Assembly: GCF_017356015.1 (NCBI RefSeq)
Contig: NZ_JAFIQV010000021.1
Location: forward strand, 49,021-113,020
Length of the DNA: 64,000 nucleotides
Source: Azospirillum sp. SYSU D00513
Lineage (GTDB): Bacteria > Pseudomonadota > Alphaproteobacteria > Azospirillales > Azospirillaceae
Direction: 5' to 3'
The position numbers and the translations under genes are program-made. The notes beneath the pieces are model-generated. The model ran no database searches and had not been told where the DNA came from. It saw only the letters and a list, made by a program, of their open reading frames with translations. Shown in pieces: positions 18,452-27,501 of the stretch (within the stretch, counting starts at the first letter, position 1; the number at the start of each line of letters is the position of its first letter).

Positions 18452-18806
18452 CGGCTTCATTCCGGGCCGAGGCGACCTCCTTTGGATTCTGTTCGGGCGC
18501 TCGCCCGAGAGCGGGGATGTTTTCGGGCATGAACAACAGGGACGGCGCCCGGCCTTTTGTCTGAGCCCCTACGACTACAACGAACAGCGCGGCATGGCCG
18601 TCGTCTGCCCCGTCACATCCAGGATCAGGGGCTATGAGCGCACCGAGGTCCGTCTGCCGCCAGGGCTCCTGGACAGGACTTCGGTCGTCCTGGTGGATCA
18701 GGTCCGTGCGATCGACTGGCGTGCGCGGAAGGGCCAGCTCATCGGCGCATGCCCGTTCGAAACCGTGCATGAGGTCCTTCGCAAGCTGAGGGCGATCACC
18801 GGGTGA
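18441..18806 (+). CDS. MazF/PemK-family mRNA endoribonuclease toxin
   Basis: 121 residues with a TTG start at 18441 and GAGGA upstream; no ATG or GTG fits the fold start. The pattern is that of the family: RGDLLWILF at the N-terminus, EQQGRRPAFCLSP with the catalytic Arg block, 'YNEQRGMAVVCPVTSRIRGY' with the catalytic Thr, and 'LVDQVRAIDWRAR'. MazF enzymes cut single-stranded mRNA at short motifs and are held in check by an antitoxin. Here no AbrB-, Phd- or RHH-type antitoxin is next to it; the upstream overlapping 312-aa gene is the only candidate. Confidence 0.88.
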   Translation: MSGDGFIPGRGDLLWILFGRSPESGDVFGHEQQGRRPAFCLSPYDYNEQRGMAVVCPVTSRIRGYERTEVRLPPGLLDRTSVVLVDQVRAIDWRARKGQLIGACPFETVHEVLRKLRAITG

Positions 18807-18816
18807 TGGTGGCGGC

Positions 18817-19056
18817 TCAACCTTTTCGACGATGATCAGCAGGTGGCGCTTCTTGCCCGGCCTCATCCAAGGAGCTGTCTTTCATCAGATCTTCTGGCGC
18901 AGCGAATTCCGCTGGAACCTTGCTTTCGCGCAATGCCCGCCGAAACGCATCCGACAAGTCGGCCGGGCGAAGGTGGCGGCGGGGATCCGCTGTGGGAGGA
19001 TGTTCGTACTCGGCACGTTCCTCTGGGGACAAAGGGGCCTCCAAAGATTGCTCCAA
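18817..19056 (-). CDS. Possible small acidic protein, uncertain
   Basis: A 79-residue frame from a TTG at 19056 with GGAG 8 bases upstream, convergent with the MazF gene; the open frame extends up to a TTG at 19134. The translation is charged and protein-like (SPEERAEYEH, PADLSDAFRRALRESKVP) but GC at third positions is low for this genome and there is no ATG or GTG. No family recognised. The rest of 18807-19308 holds nothing else I can support. Confidence 0.3.
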   Translation of the reverse strand: MEQSLEAPLSPEERAEYEHPPTADPRRHLRPADLSDAFRRALRESKVPAEFAAPEDLMKDSSLDEAGQEAPPADHRRKG

Positions 19057-19308
19057 TGAAGATACTCCGATGCCGGCATAATGTCGAAAGTTGCCGCCAA
19101 ATCCCTTAACGGCTGCGGCGAGAGCCCACGGCAATTCCGCCCGCTGAAACCGTACGAGCGTCCAGCGGGTTGATCCCCGCCCCCCGCCGCTCTAACGTGC
19201 GCCGGACAGGGCGCGACCGGGTGTTCCACGGCTCACCCGTGCCTGGACGTGGCCGGCGGCCGGCGTCCGGGGGCGCCGGACGGAGTTTGGAAGGCAAGGC
19301 CCAGTTTC

Positions 19309-20838
19309 ATGCAGGACTATGTCAGGAAGATTCTCACCGCGCGCGTCTACGACGTGGCGGTGGAAAGCCCGCTCGATCCGATGGCGCGGCTGTCGCGGCG
19401 GCTCGGCAACACGGTGCTGCTGAAGCGGGAGGATCTCCAGCCGGTCTTTTCCTTCAAGCTGCGCGGTGCCTACAACAAGATGGCCCAGCTCTCCGACGAG
19501 GCGCGCGCGCGCGGCGTGGTCTGCGCGTCGGCCGGCAACCACGCGCAGGGCGTGGCGCTCTCCGCGCAGAAGCTCGGCATCAAGGCGATCATCGTCATGC
19601 CGAGCACCACCCCCGCCATCAAGGTGGAGGCGGTGCGCAGCCGCGGCGGCCACATCGTGCTGCACGGCGACACCTTCGACGAAGCGTCCCTCCACGCGCG
19701 CCAGATCGAGTCCGAACAGGGACTGACCTTCATCCATCCCTACGACGACCCGGACGTGATCGCCGGCCAGGGCACGGTGGGCATGGAGATCCTGCGCCAG
19801 CACCCGCACCCGCTGAACGCGATTTTCGTGCAGATCGGCGGCGGCGGGCTGGCGGCGGGTGTGGCCGCCTACGTCAAGTTCCTGCGGCCCGACGTGAAGG
19901 TGATCGGGGTGGAGCCGGACGACGCCGCCAGCATGGGGGCGGCCATCGCCGCCGGCAAGCGGGTGCAGCTCGACCAGGTCGGGCTCTTCGCCGACGGCGT
20001 CGCCGTGCGCCAGGCCGGCAGCGAGACCTTCCGCCTGTGCCGGGAACTGCTGGACGAGGTCATCACCGTCAACACCGACGAGATCTGCGCTGCGGTGAAG
20101 GACATCTTCGAGGACACCCGCGCGATCACCGAGCCCTCGGGCGCCGTCGGCATCGCCGGGCTGAAGAAATACGCCGAGCGCGAGAACCTGGAAGGCGCCG
20201 GCCTGGTCGCCATCGGCAGCGGCGCCAACATGAACTTCGACCGGCTGCGCCACATCGCCGAGCGGGCGGAGATCGGCGAGCGGCGCGAGGCGCTGTTCGC
20301 CGTGACCATCCCGGAGGAGTCCGGCAGCTATCTCCGCTTCATCGAGGCGCTGGGCCGGCGCTCCGTCACCGAGTTCAACTACCGCTACGCCGACAGCCGC
20401 GAGGCGCAGATCTTCGTCGGCGTGCAGCTGACCGGGGGCGAGGCGGAGAAGCGCCAGATCATCGAGACCCTGCGCGGCATGAACCTTCCCGTGCTCGACA
20501 TGAGCGACAACGAAATGGCCAAGCTGCACGTCCGCTACATGGTCGGCGGCCGGGTGCCGGGCTTGAAGGACGAGGTGATCTACCGCTTCCAGTTCCCGGA
20601 GCGGCCGGGCGCCCTGCTAAAGTTCCTGAAGGGCATGGCGCAGGACTGGAACATCTCGCTCTTCCATTACCGCAACCACGGTGCCGACTATGGCCGCGTG
20701 CTGGCCGGCCTCCAGGTGCCGATGGCCGACCGAGAGCGCTTCCGCCGCTGCCTGGACGAGCTGGGCTATCCCTACTGGGACGAGACCGAGAACCCGTCCT
20801 ACCAGCTGTTCCTCGCCGGAACGGGAAAGGCCGGCTGA
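19309..20838 (+). CDS. ilvA: Threonine ammonia-lyase, biosynthetic type
   Basis: 509 residues. It deaminates threonine to 2-oxobutanoate, the first step of isoleucine synthesis. The catalytic domain has the PLP Lys50 in 'FSFKLRGAYNK', the 'SAGNHAQGVA' substrate loop and the glycine-rich phosphate loop 'QIGGGGLAAG'. The C-terminal region from about 330 holds two ACT-like regulatory subdomains (ALFAVTIPEESGSYLRF, EVIYRFQFPERPGALLKF), the long isoleucine-inhibited form. The start is the Met before QDYVRKILTARVYD, which matches the family N-terminus. An insertion sequence lies directly downstream. Confidence 0.95.
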   Translation: MQDYVRKILTARVYDVAVESPLDPMARLSRRLGNTVLLKREDLQPVFSFKLRGAYNKMAQLSDEARARGVVCASAGNHAQGVALSAQKLGIKAIIVMPSTTPAIKVEAVRSRGGHIVLHGDTFDEASLHARQIESEQGLTFIHPYDDPDVIAGQGTVGMEILRQHPHPLNAIFVQIGGGGLAAGVAAYVKFLRPDVKVIGVEPDDAASMGAAIAAGKRVQLDQVGLFADGVAVRQAGSETFRLCRELLDEVITVNTDEICAAVKDIFEDTRAITEPSGAVGIAGLKKYAERENLEGAGLVAIGSGANMNFDRLRHIAERAEIGERREALFAVTIPEESGSYLRFIEALGRRSVTEFNYRYADSREAQIFVGVQLTGGEAEKRQIIETLRGMNLPVLDMSDNEMAKLHVRYMVGGRVPGLKDEVIYRFQFPERPGALLKFLKGMAQDWNISLFHYRNHGADYGRVLAGLQVPMADRERFRRCLDELGYPYWDETENPSYQLFLAGTGKAG

Positions 20839-20852
20839 GGGGCAGGCTTTTA

Positions 20853-21982
20853 GCTCTTCGGAGAGACTTTGGTGCGCAAATCGGCGTGACAGCGGAGTCC
20901 GCCGCAGAGCAGGGGTAATCAGGCGACCTTGCGAGTGACCGGCATGCCCAAGCTGGTCAAGACGTTCATGACCTTGCATCCGGCGGTCGCCTCGACCTTC
21001 TGGGTGCGCAGAGTCCGGGCACGTAGGCTGTGCCCGATCAGCGCCTTGTAGCGGAGCATCGCCACCTCGACGAGGGAACGGCGGCCGTACCCGACAGCCT
21101 TCTGCCAGCCGAGCCGGCCACGCTCGGAGATCACTTGAAGGTGTCGGTCGCGCTGGGTCGGCGCGGTTTGGGCGGTGTCGCTCGTTACGGCCGTGGAGCG
21201 GGGCGGGATGATCACCTCTGCCTCTGCCGTATGGGCGGTTATGGCTTGGTAGATGGGTTCACCATCGTAGGTACCGTCGGCCAGGACCGCGCCGAGCGGG
21301 CGGTCGATCCTCTCCAGCATGGGAGCGACCAGCGACGCATCCCCTTCTTCGGAGGTCATCAGCTCTGAAGTGAGGATCTCGCCGGTGTCGGGATTGACGG
21401 CCAAGTGCAGTTTGCGCCAACTCCGACGTGGCTTTCCGCCATGCTTTTCCTGATGCCACTCGCCGGCGCCGAACACTTTCAGCCCGGTGGAGTCGATCAC
21501 CACGTTCACCGGTCCGGCGGCCTTCCTCAGCACCACGCCGATCGTCAGGTCGGCGCCTCGGCGCGAGAAGGTCGTGTGATCCGGGACCGGCAGGTCCAGG
21601 CCGAGCAAGCGCATGAGCGAGCCCAACAACCCTTCGGTCGGCCGCCAGGGACGGCCAAACGCGAGGCGTAGCATCATTCCGGCCTCAATGGCGATTTCCG
21701 AGTAGCGCTGCGGTCGGCCACGCCGGCCCGTGCTGGCGGGCCTCCAGGCCGCGATCGCCTCGGGCGTCACCCAGATCGTCAGGTCGCCGCGTCGACGCAA
21801 CGCCGCATCGTAAGCCTACCAGTTCTCGACGCGGTACCAGGCCTTTGGGATCTTGTGGCGGCGGCACTCGTTCGCCTTGTACGGCATGCGGCTCTCGGCT
21901 TCGGTGGGAGGCTTCTATACCCGCCAAGGCCCTTCGTCGCCAGACCGCGACCGAACTATGCGCCAAGATCTTGAAGCATAGG
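20853..21982 (-). mobile_element. IS5-family insertion sequence (ends approximate)
   Basis: About 1.13 kb between ilvA and the RND pump gene. It contains one transposase gene. The ends are placed where a weak inverted repeat is seen: CTCTTCGGAGAGACTTTGG on the left and CTATGCTTCAAGATCTTGG on the right agree at 12 of 19 positions, and the similarity continues inwards. The exact boundaries and any target duplication are uncertain; TA dinucleotides lie at both ends. It is inserted in the gap, 44 bases from the end of the pump gene, and disrupts neither neighbour. Confidence 0.65.
20919..21887 (-). pseudogene. IS5-family transposase with a nonsense codon
   Basis: The full-length frame starts at ATG 21887 (MPYKANECRRHKIPKAWYR, typical of this IS5 group) but has an in-frame TAG at 21816-21818, directly after 'RVENW', where relatives continue 'NWAEYDAALRRRG'. 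The remaining 293 codons are intact, with DDE-type residues in 'VVIDSTGLKVFG', 'VLADGTYDGEPIY' and a downstream Glu. Translation could restart at a TTG at 21800, losing about 29 N-terminal residues. The element is probably inactive or reduced in activity unless the stop is suppressed. Confidence 0.85.
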
Positions 21983-22026
21983 CTGCGGGCGCTGCTTCCA
22001 GCTACCCGCAGCGCTGCCAACTGGCA

Positions 22027-25000
22027 TCACTCCCCGGGCACCGCGGCCATCGCCCTATGCCCGGTCTCACCGGCTGGCCGGCGGCCGGCGCCGGCCAGCT
22101 GGCGCAGCAGCACGTAGAAGACCGGCGTCAGGATCAGCCCGAACAGCGTGACGCCGATCATGCCGGAGAAGACCGCGATGCCCATCGCCTGGCGCATCTC
22201 GGACCCGGCGCCGGTGGAGATGATCAGCGGCACCACGCCCATGATGAAGGCGATGGAGGTCATCAGGATCGGGCGCAGCCGCAGCCGGCTCGCCTCGATG
22301 GCCGCCTGCACGGGGCTGCGGCCCTGAAGCTCCAGCTCGCGGGCGAACTCCACGATCAGGATGGCGTTCTTCGCCGACAGGCCGACCAGCACCATGAAGC
22401 CGATCTGGGTGAAGATGTTGTTGTCGCCCCCCGTCAGCCACACGCCGGCCAGCGCCGACAGGATGCTCATCGGCACGATCAGCAGAATGGCGAGCGGCAG
22501 GGTCAAGCTCTCGTACTGGGCGGCCAGCACCAGGAAGACCAGCAGCACGCTGATCGGGAAGATCCACAGCGCGGCGTTGCCGGCCAGGATCTGCTGGTAG
22601 GTCAGGTCGGTCCATTCGAAGCGCATGCCGCGCGGCAGCACCTCCGCCGCGATGCGCTCGGCCGCGGCTTCCGCCTGGCCCGAGGAATAGCCCGGCGCCG
22701 GGCCGCCGTTGATGTCGGCCGCCGTGTAGCCGTTGTAGCGCACCACCATCTCCGGCCCGTAGCTCTGCGACACGGTGACCAGCGAGGACAGCGGCACCAT
22801 CGCCCCCTGCTCGTTGCGCGTCTTCAGCAGCCCGATGTCGTCCGGCCGGGCGCGGAAGGGCGCGTCGGCCTGCACCCGCACCTGATAGACGCGGCCGAAG
22901 CTGTTGAAGTCGTTGACGTAGAGCGAGCCCAGATAGATCTGCATTGTGTCGAACACCTCGTCCACCGACACGCCGAGCTGCTTGGCCTTCACGCGGTCGA
23001 GATCGACGTCGAGCTGCGGCACGTTGATCTGGTAGCTGGAAAAGCTTGGCCCCAGCTCCGGCGTCTCGGCGGCCCTCTTCACGAAGGCGCCCACGGCCTC
23101 GTTCAGCGCCTCGTAGCCGAGCGAGCCGCGGTCCTCGATCTGCATCTTGAAGCCGCCGAGCGTGCCCAGGCCCATGACGGGCGGGGGCGGGAAGATGGCG
23201 ACGAAAGCCTCCTTCATCCCGGCGTAGCGCTTCTGAAGCTCGCCGGCGATGGCGCCCGCCGACAGGGCGGGATCCTTGCGCTCCGCGAAGGGCTTCAGCG
23301 CGACGAAGACGATGCCGGCGCTGGAGCTGTTGGTGAATCCGTTGACCGACAGGCCGGGGAAGGCCACCGCATTCTCCACTCCGGGATGGGCCAGCGCCAC
23401 GTCCGTCATGTCGCGGATCACCTGTTCGGTCCGGTCCAGCGAGGCGCCGGTCGGCAGCTGGGCGAAGCTGACGAGATACTCCTTGTCCTGGAGCGGCACG
23501 AAGCCGGCCGGCACGGCGCGCCCGAGATAGCCCGCCGCGCCCAGCAGCACTGCATAGAGCAGCAGCATGGAGCCCTTGCGCCGCAGCACGCCGCCCACGC
23601 CCCGCCCGTAGCCGCTGGACGCCCGGTTGAAGCCGCGGTTGAACAGGCGGAAGAAGCCGCCGAAGACCCGGTTCATGGCGCGGGTCAGCCAGTCCTGCGG
23701 CTGGTCGTGGCCGCGCAGCAGCACGGCCGCCAGGGCCGGCGACAGGGTCAGCGAGTTGAAGGCGGAGATGACGGTGGAGATCGCGATGGTCATCGCGAAC
23801 TGCCGGTAGAATTCGCCTGTCAGGCCGGTCATGGCCGCCAGCGGCACGAAGACGGCGACCAGCGTCAGGGCGATGGCGATGATCGGTCCCGACACCTCCT
23901 GCATCGCGCGGTATGTGGCTTCCTTGGCCGACAGGCCGGACTCGATGTTGCGCTCGACGTTCTCCACCACGACGATGGCGTCGTCCACGACGATGCCGAT
24001 CGCCAGCACCATGCCGAACAGCGACAGCGCGTTGACCGAATAGCCGAAGGCCAGCATCAGCGAGAAGGTGCCGATGATGGAGACCGGCACGGCCAGCAGC
24101 GGGATGATGGAGGCGCGCCAGGTCTGGAGGAAGACGATCACCACCAGCACGACCAGCGCCACCGCCTCCAGCAGCGTGTGGATGACCGCCTCGATGCTGG
24201 CACGGACGAACTGGGTCGGGTCGTAGACGATGCTGTAGTCCACGCCCTCGGGCATGTCGGCCTTCAGGTCGGCCATCGCCTCGCGCACCGCGTCGGAGAT
24301 GGCGAGCGCGTTGGCGCCCGGCGCCTGGTTGATGGCGAGCGCCACCGCCGGCTTGTTGTTCAGCAGGGAGCGCAGCCCGTATTGCGCTGCCGCCAGCTCG
24401 ACCCGCGCTACGTCGCGCAGATGGGTGACGCCGCCGTCCGCACCGGCCTTCAGAATGATGTCACCGAACTCTTCCGGCGTCTTCAGCCGGCCACGCGCGT
24501 TGATGGACAGCTGCAGCGGCACGTCCGGCAGGGTGGGGGAGGCGCCGATGACGCCGGCCGCGACCTGCACGTTCTGCTCGCGGATGGCGTTCACCACGTC
24601 ATTCGCGGTCAGGCCGCGCTGGGCCACCTTCTGCGGGTCGAGCCAGACACGCATGGCGTAGTCGCCCGAGCCCCAGACCTGCACCTCGCCCACGCCGCCG
24701 ATGCGCGCCAGCCGGTCCTTCACGTTCAGGACCGCGTAGTTGCGCAGGTAGGTCATATCGTAACGGTCGTTCGGCGACAGCAGATGCACCACCATGGTCA
24801 GGGTGGGCGAGCTTTTCACCGTGGTGACGCCCAGCCGCTGCACCTCCTCCGGCAGGCGCGGCAGCGCCTGGGAGACGCGGTTCTGCACGAGCTGCTGCGC
24901 CTTGTCCGGGTCGGTGCCCAGGCGGAAGGTCACGGTCAGCGCGATGTTGCCGTCGCTGTTGGCCTGCGACTGCATGTAGATCATGTTCTCGACGCCGTTG

Positions 25001-25212
25001 ATCTGCTCCTCCAGCGGGGAGGCGACGGTCTCGGCGATGACCTTGGGGTTGGCGCCCGGGAACTGGGCGCGCACGACGACGGACGGCGGCACCACCTCCG
25101 GATATTCGGAGATGGGCAGCCGGAACATGGCGATCAGCCCGGCGAGCAGCACGAGGACCGACAGCACGCCGGCGAAGATCGGCCGGTCGATGAAGAAGCG
25201 TGAGATGTTCAT
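22027..25212 (-). CDS. RND multidrug efflux pump, HAE1 family
   Basis: 1061 residues, normal for AcrB/MexF-type pumps. It exports hydrophobic drugs by proton antiport as an inner-membrane trimer. The N-terminus MNISRFFIDRPIFAGVLS is typical, two large periplasmic loops are present, and TM4 carries the proton-relay acidic pair in 'GIVVDDAIVVVEN'. 'GFMVLVGLSAKNAILIVEFA' in the second half is the matching TM10 motif. It lies 36 bases after the adaptor gene. No outer-membrane channel gene is present, so a TolC-like protein must come from elsewhere. The IS element lies just beyond its stop. Confidence 0.95.
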   Translation of the reverse strand: MNISRFFIDRPIFAGVLSVLVLLAGLIAMFRLPISEYPEVVPPSVVVRAQFPGANPKVIAETVASPLEEQINGVENMIYMQSQANSDGNIALTVTFRLGTDPDKAQQLVQNRVSQALPRLPEEVQRLGVTTVKSSPTLTMVVHLLSPNDRYDMTYLRNYAVLNVKDRLARIGGVGEVQVWGSGDYAMRVWLDPQKVAQRGLTANDVVNAIREQNVQVAAGVIGASPTLPDVPLQLSINARGRLKTPEEFGDIILKAGADGGVTHLRDVARVELAAAQYGLRSLLNNKPAVALAINQAPGANALAISDAVREAMADLKADMPEGVDYSIVYDPTQFVRASIEAVIHTLLEAVALVVLVVIVFLQTWRASIIPLLAVPVSIIGTFSLMLAFGYSVNALSLFGMVLAIGIVVDDAIVVVENVERNIESGLSAKEATYRAMQEVSGPIIAIALTLVAVFVPLAAMTGLTGEFYRQFAMTIAISTVISAFNSLTLSPALAAVLLRGHDQPQDWLTRAMNRVFGGFFRLFNRGFNRASSGYGRGVGGVLRRKGSMLLLYAVLLGAAGYLGRAVPAGFVPLQDKEYLVSFAQLPTGASLDRTEQVIRDMTDVALAHPGVENAVAFPGLSVNGFTNSSSAGIVFVALKPFAERKDPALSAGAIAGELQKRYAGMKEAFVAIFPPPPVMGLGTLGGFKMQIEDRGSLGYEALNEAVGAFVKRAAETPELGPSFSSYQINVPQLDVDLDRVKAKQLGVSVDEVFDTMQIYLGSLYVNDFNSFGRVYQVRVQADAPFRARPDDIGLLKTRNEQGAMVPLSSLVTVSQSYGPEMVVRYNGYTAADINGGPAPGYSSGQAEAAAERIAAEVLPRGMRFEWTDLTYQQILAGNAALWIFPISVLLVFLVLAAQYESLTLPLAILLIVPMSILSALAGVWLTGGDNNIFTQIGFMVLVGLSAKNAILIVEFARELELQGRSPVQAAIEASRLRLRPILMTSIAFIMGVVPLIISTGAGSEMRQAMGIAVFSGMIGVTLFGLILTPVFYVLLRQLAGAGRRPAGETGHRAMAAVPGE

Positions 25213-25248
25213 GATGCACCTTGCGTGCGAAGGGCCTCGGGCTCCCCC

Positions 25249-26433
25249 TTAGCGGGAGAGTGCCGCCGTTTCGGTGCCCGTGCTTTCCATGGCGACCATG
25301 TTGGCGCGGACCTGCGTGCCCGGACGGGCGAGTTGGATGCCGTTGACGACGATGCGGTCGCCGGCCGTCAGGCCGGAGGTCACGACGCGCAGGCCCTCCT
25401 GGAGCGGGCCGAGCGTGACCGGACGGTATTCGACCTTGTCCTCGGCGTTGACGGCGAGGACGAACTTGCGGTCCTGGTCGGTGCCGACCGCGCGCTCGTC
25501 GATCAGGATGGCGCCGTAGGGGGCCGCACCGCCGACCCGCACGCGGGCGTAGAGGCCGGGGACCAGCCGTCCCTCCGGATTGTCGAAGCGGGCGCGGACG
25601 CGGATGGTGCCGGACACGCTGTCCAGCCGGTTGTCCACATGCTCCACCGTGCCGGTGCGGGAATAGCCCGTCTCGTTGGCGAGGCCGAGCCGCACCGGGA
25701 TGTCGCCCGCGTCGCGCACCGGCGCGATGTGGCGCAGGTAGGTCTGCTCGTCCACGTCGAAGGAGGCGTAGATCGACGACACCGACACCAGCGTGGTCAG
25801 GGACTCCGCCGCCGCACCCGCCGCGACCACGTTGCCGACCGTCCGCTCCGCCCGCGACACGCGGCCCGACACGGGGGCCGTGACCTGGGTGTAGGACAGG
25901 TTCAGACGGGCGGCGTCCAGTGCGGCTTCGGCCGCCTTCAGGTTCGCGGCGGCCTCGCGGGCGGCGTTCTCCTTCTCGTCCAGCGTGCTGCGGGAGATGG
26001 TGTCGTCCTTGACCAGCCGCTGTGCGCGGTTGAGGTCGGAGGTCGTGAAGCGCAGCCGCGCCTGTGCCGCGGCGACGCGGGCCTCGGCCTGGGCCACCTC
26101 CGCCTCGTAGGGGCGCGGGTCGATGGTGAAGAGCACGTCGCCGGCCTTCACCAGCGCGCCGTTGCGGAAATGCACGGCGGTGATGGTGCCGGGGACGCGC
26201 GGGCGGATCTCGACATGGTCCACGGCCTCCAGACGGCCGGAATAGGACTGCCAGTCGGTCACCTGCCGCTCAAGCACGGTGGCCACGTCCACCTCCGCCA
26301 GCGGAGCGGCGGCGGCGGCCGGTGGCGTTTCCTGCGCGCCGGCCGGGCTGCGCAGGGTGGAGAGTCCGGCGCCGGCGGCGACCGAGACACCAGCCGCCAG
26401 GAGGACGGCGAACTTCATACGGGATGCGGTCAT
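25249..26433 (-). CDS. RND efflux periplasmic adaptor (MFP)
   Basis: 394 residues. It starts with a signal peptide (MKFAVLLAAGVSVAAGAG region) and then has a lipoyl-like half motif (EIRPRVPGTITAVHFRNGALVKAGDVLFTIDPRPY), a long coiled-coil hairpin (about 100-165), the second lipoyl half (VTAPVSGRVSRAERTVGN) and a beta-barrel domain. It links the RND pump to an outer-membrane channel. No Cys lipobox is visible, so it is soluble or retained by its signal anchor. The start ATG overlaps the stop of the upstream hydrolase-like gene by ATGA, so translation is coupled. Confidence 0.95.
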   Translation of the reverse strand: MTASRMKFAVLLAAGVSVAAGAGLSTLRSPAGAQETPPAAAAAPLAEVDVATVLERQVTDWQSYSGRLEAVDHVEIRPRVPGTITAVHFRNGALVKAGDVLFTIDPRPYEAEVAQAEARVAAAQARLRFTTSDLNRAQRLVKDDTISRSTLDEKENAAREAAANLKAAEAALDAARLNLSYTQVTAPVSGRVSRAERTVGNVVAAGAAAESLTTLVSVSSIYASFDVDEQTYLRHIAPVRDAGDIPVRLGLANETGYSRTGTVEHVDNRLDSVSGTIRVRARFDNPEGRLVPGLYARVRVGGAAPYGAILIDERAVGTDQDRKFVLAVNAEDKVEYRPVTLGPLQEGLRVVTSGLTAGDRIVVNGIQLARPGTQVRANMVAMESTGTETAALSR

Positions 26434-27254
26434 GATGCGTCCTGGGATTCGGAAGTTTGATCGGGGTTGGTTCGGGGAGCGGCGCCCGCGAGGCGGCGCC
26501 TCAGGAAGTCGGAGACGGCGCGCAGGGCCGGCGGGTGGCCGGCGAGCGCCGCGTGGGACAGGCCGGGAAAGCGCGTCGCCTCGGTCGGCACGCCGGCCGC
26601 GATCAGGCGGGAGGCCAGGCATTCGGCCTCGGGACGCAGCACGTCGCGTTCGGCCGTCAGCACCAGGGTTGGCGGCATCCGGTCGAGCCGGAGGGAGTCC
26701 AGCGGCATGGCGTAGGGATGAACGCGCGACGCGGCGTCCGGCAGATAGGCGCGGTAGAAGCGCGCGCAGGCGGCCACCGACAGGTCGGATTTCAGCTTCC
26801 GTTCGTCGCCGGTCCGCGTGAGGCTGGGGTCCAGCATCGGGCCGAGCAGCGCCAGGGCGGCGACGCCGGGACCGCCCCGGTCGCAGATCGCGAAGAGGAG
26901 GGAGAGGGCGACATGGCCGCCGGCCTCGTGGGCGGCGATGCCGACGGGGCCGGGCCGCACGCCCAGCGCCTCCGCCCGTTCCGCCAGCCAAACGGCGGCC
27001 CGGTGCGCGTCCTCCACCGCGGCGGGGAAGGGGTGGCTGGGGGCCAGCGAATAGCCGACCGACAGCACCAGCGCCGGAACGCTCCGCGCGATGGCCGCGG
27101 CGGCCGCGTCCGCCTCGTCGAGCGAGCCGGAGGTGAAGCCGCCGCCATGCAGGTAGAGCAGGGCGGGAAGGGAACCGTCCGCCAGGGGACGGTAGAGCCG
27201 CAGGGCAACGGGCCGGACGCCGGGAACGGCGTGTTCCTCGGTGGCGAGGGTCAT
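26430..27254 (-). CDS. Alpha/beta-hydrolase fold protein lacking the Ser nucleophile
   Basis: 274 residues from the ATG at 27254; an ATG at 27341 is possible but adds only low-complexity sequence, and neither has a clear ribosome-binding site. The fold is of the hormone-sensitive-lipase group: oxyanion motif 'LYLHGGGF', acid 'LTAERDVLRPEA' and a C-terminal His in 'FPGLSHAAL'. At the nucleophile elbow, where relatives have GDSAGG, it reads 'AAHEAGGH', so Glu replaces Ser. Ordinary esterase activity is unlikely. It is first in the operon with the RND adaptor and pump, which suggests a role in binding or modulating pump substrates (inference). Confidence 0.8.
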   Translation of the reverse strand: MTLATEEHAVPGVRPVALRLYRPLADGSLPALLYLHGGGFTSGSLDEADAAAAAIARSVPALVLSVGYSLAPSHPFPAAVEDAHRAAVWLAERAEALGVRPGPVGIAAHEAGGHVALSLLFAICDRGGPGVAALALLGPMLDPSLTRTGDERKLKSDLSVAACARFYRAYLPDAASRVHPYAMPLDSLRLDRMPPTLVLTAERDVLRPEAECLASRLIAAGVPTEATRFPGLSHAALAGHPPALRAVSDFLRRRLAGAAPRTNPDQTSESQDAS

Positions 27255-27442
27255 GGCGGGAACGGCGGACAGCGCACGGTCTGGACCGTGCCCGCCTCCG
27301 CCTGTTCCCTGCGTCCCTTTACCCTCTTTCCTCGGCCCCATCTCGATCCGGCGCGGCGCGCCCCTCCTGCATTGCGACAGGGGGGAGTGTCGTCGGATGG
27401 GGCGCCCCGATAAAGACGCGGGGATCGTGAACAGAATTCACC

Positions 27443-27462
27443 GGAGCCGAACAATCGGCTCC
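27443..27462. promoter_or_regulatory. Palindrome upstream of the efflux operon
   Basis: GGAGCCG-AACAAT-CGGCTCC, a perfect 7-bp stem with a 6-base loop, lies 39 bases past the end of the LysR gene and about 190 bases before the hydrolase start. No T tract follows on the minus strand, so it may be an operator or a Rho-dependent hairpin. Confidence 0.35.
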
Positions 27463-27501
27463 TCAGGATGCCGGCCGGGAACCGGTGTCAACGGATCCGC
27501 G

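Noticed and set aside
22057..25203. Open frame of 1048 codons opposite the RND pump
   Set aside because: Antisense shadow of a clear pump gene, low-complexity His/Asp/Arg-rich translation with no domain.
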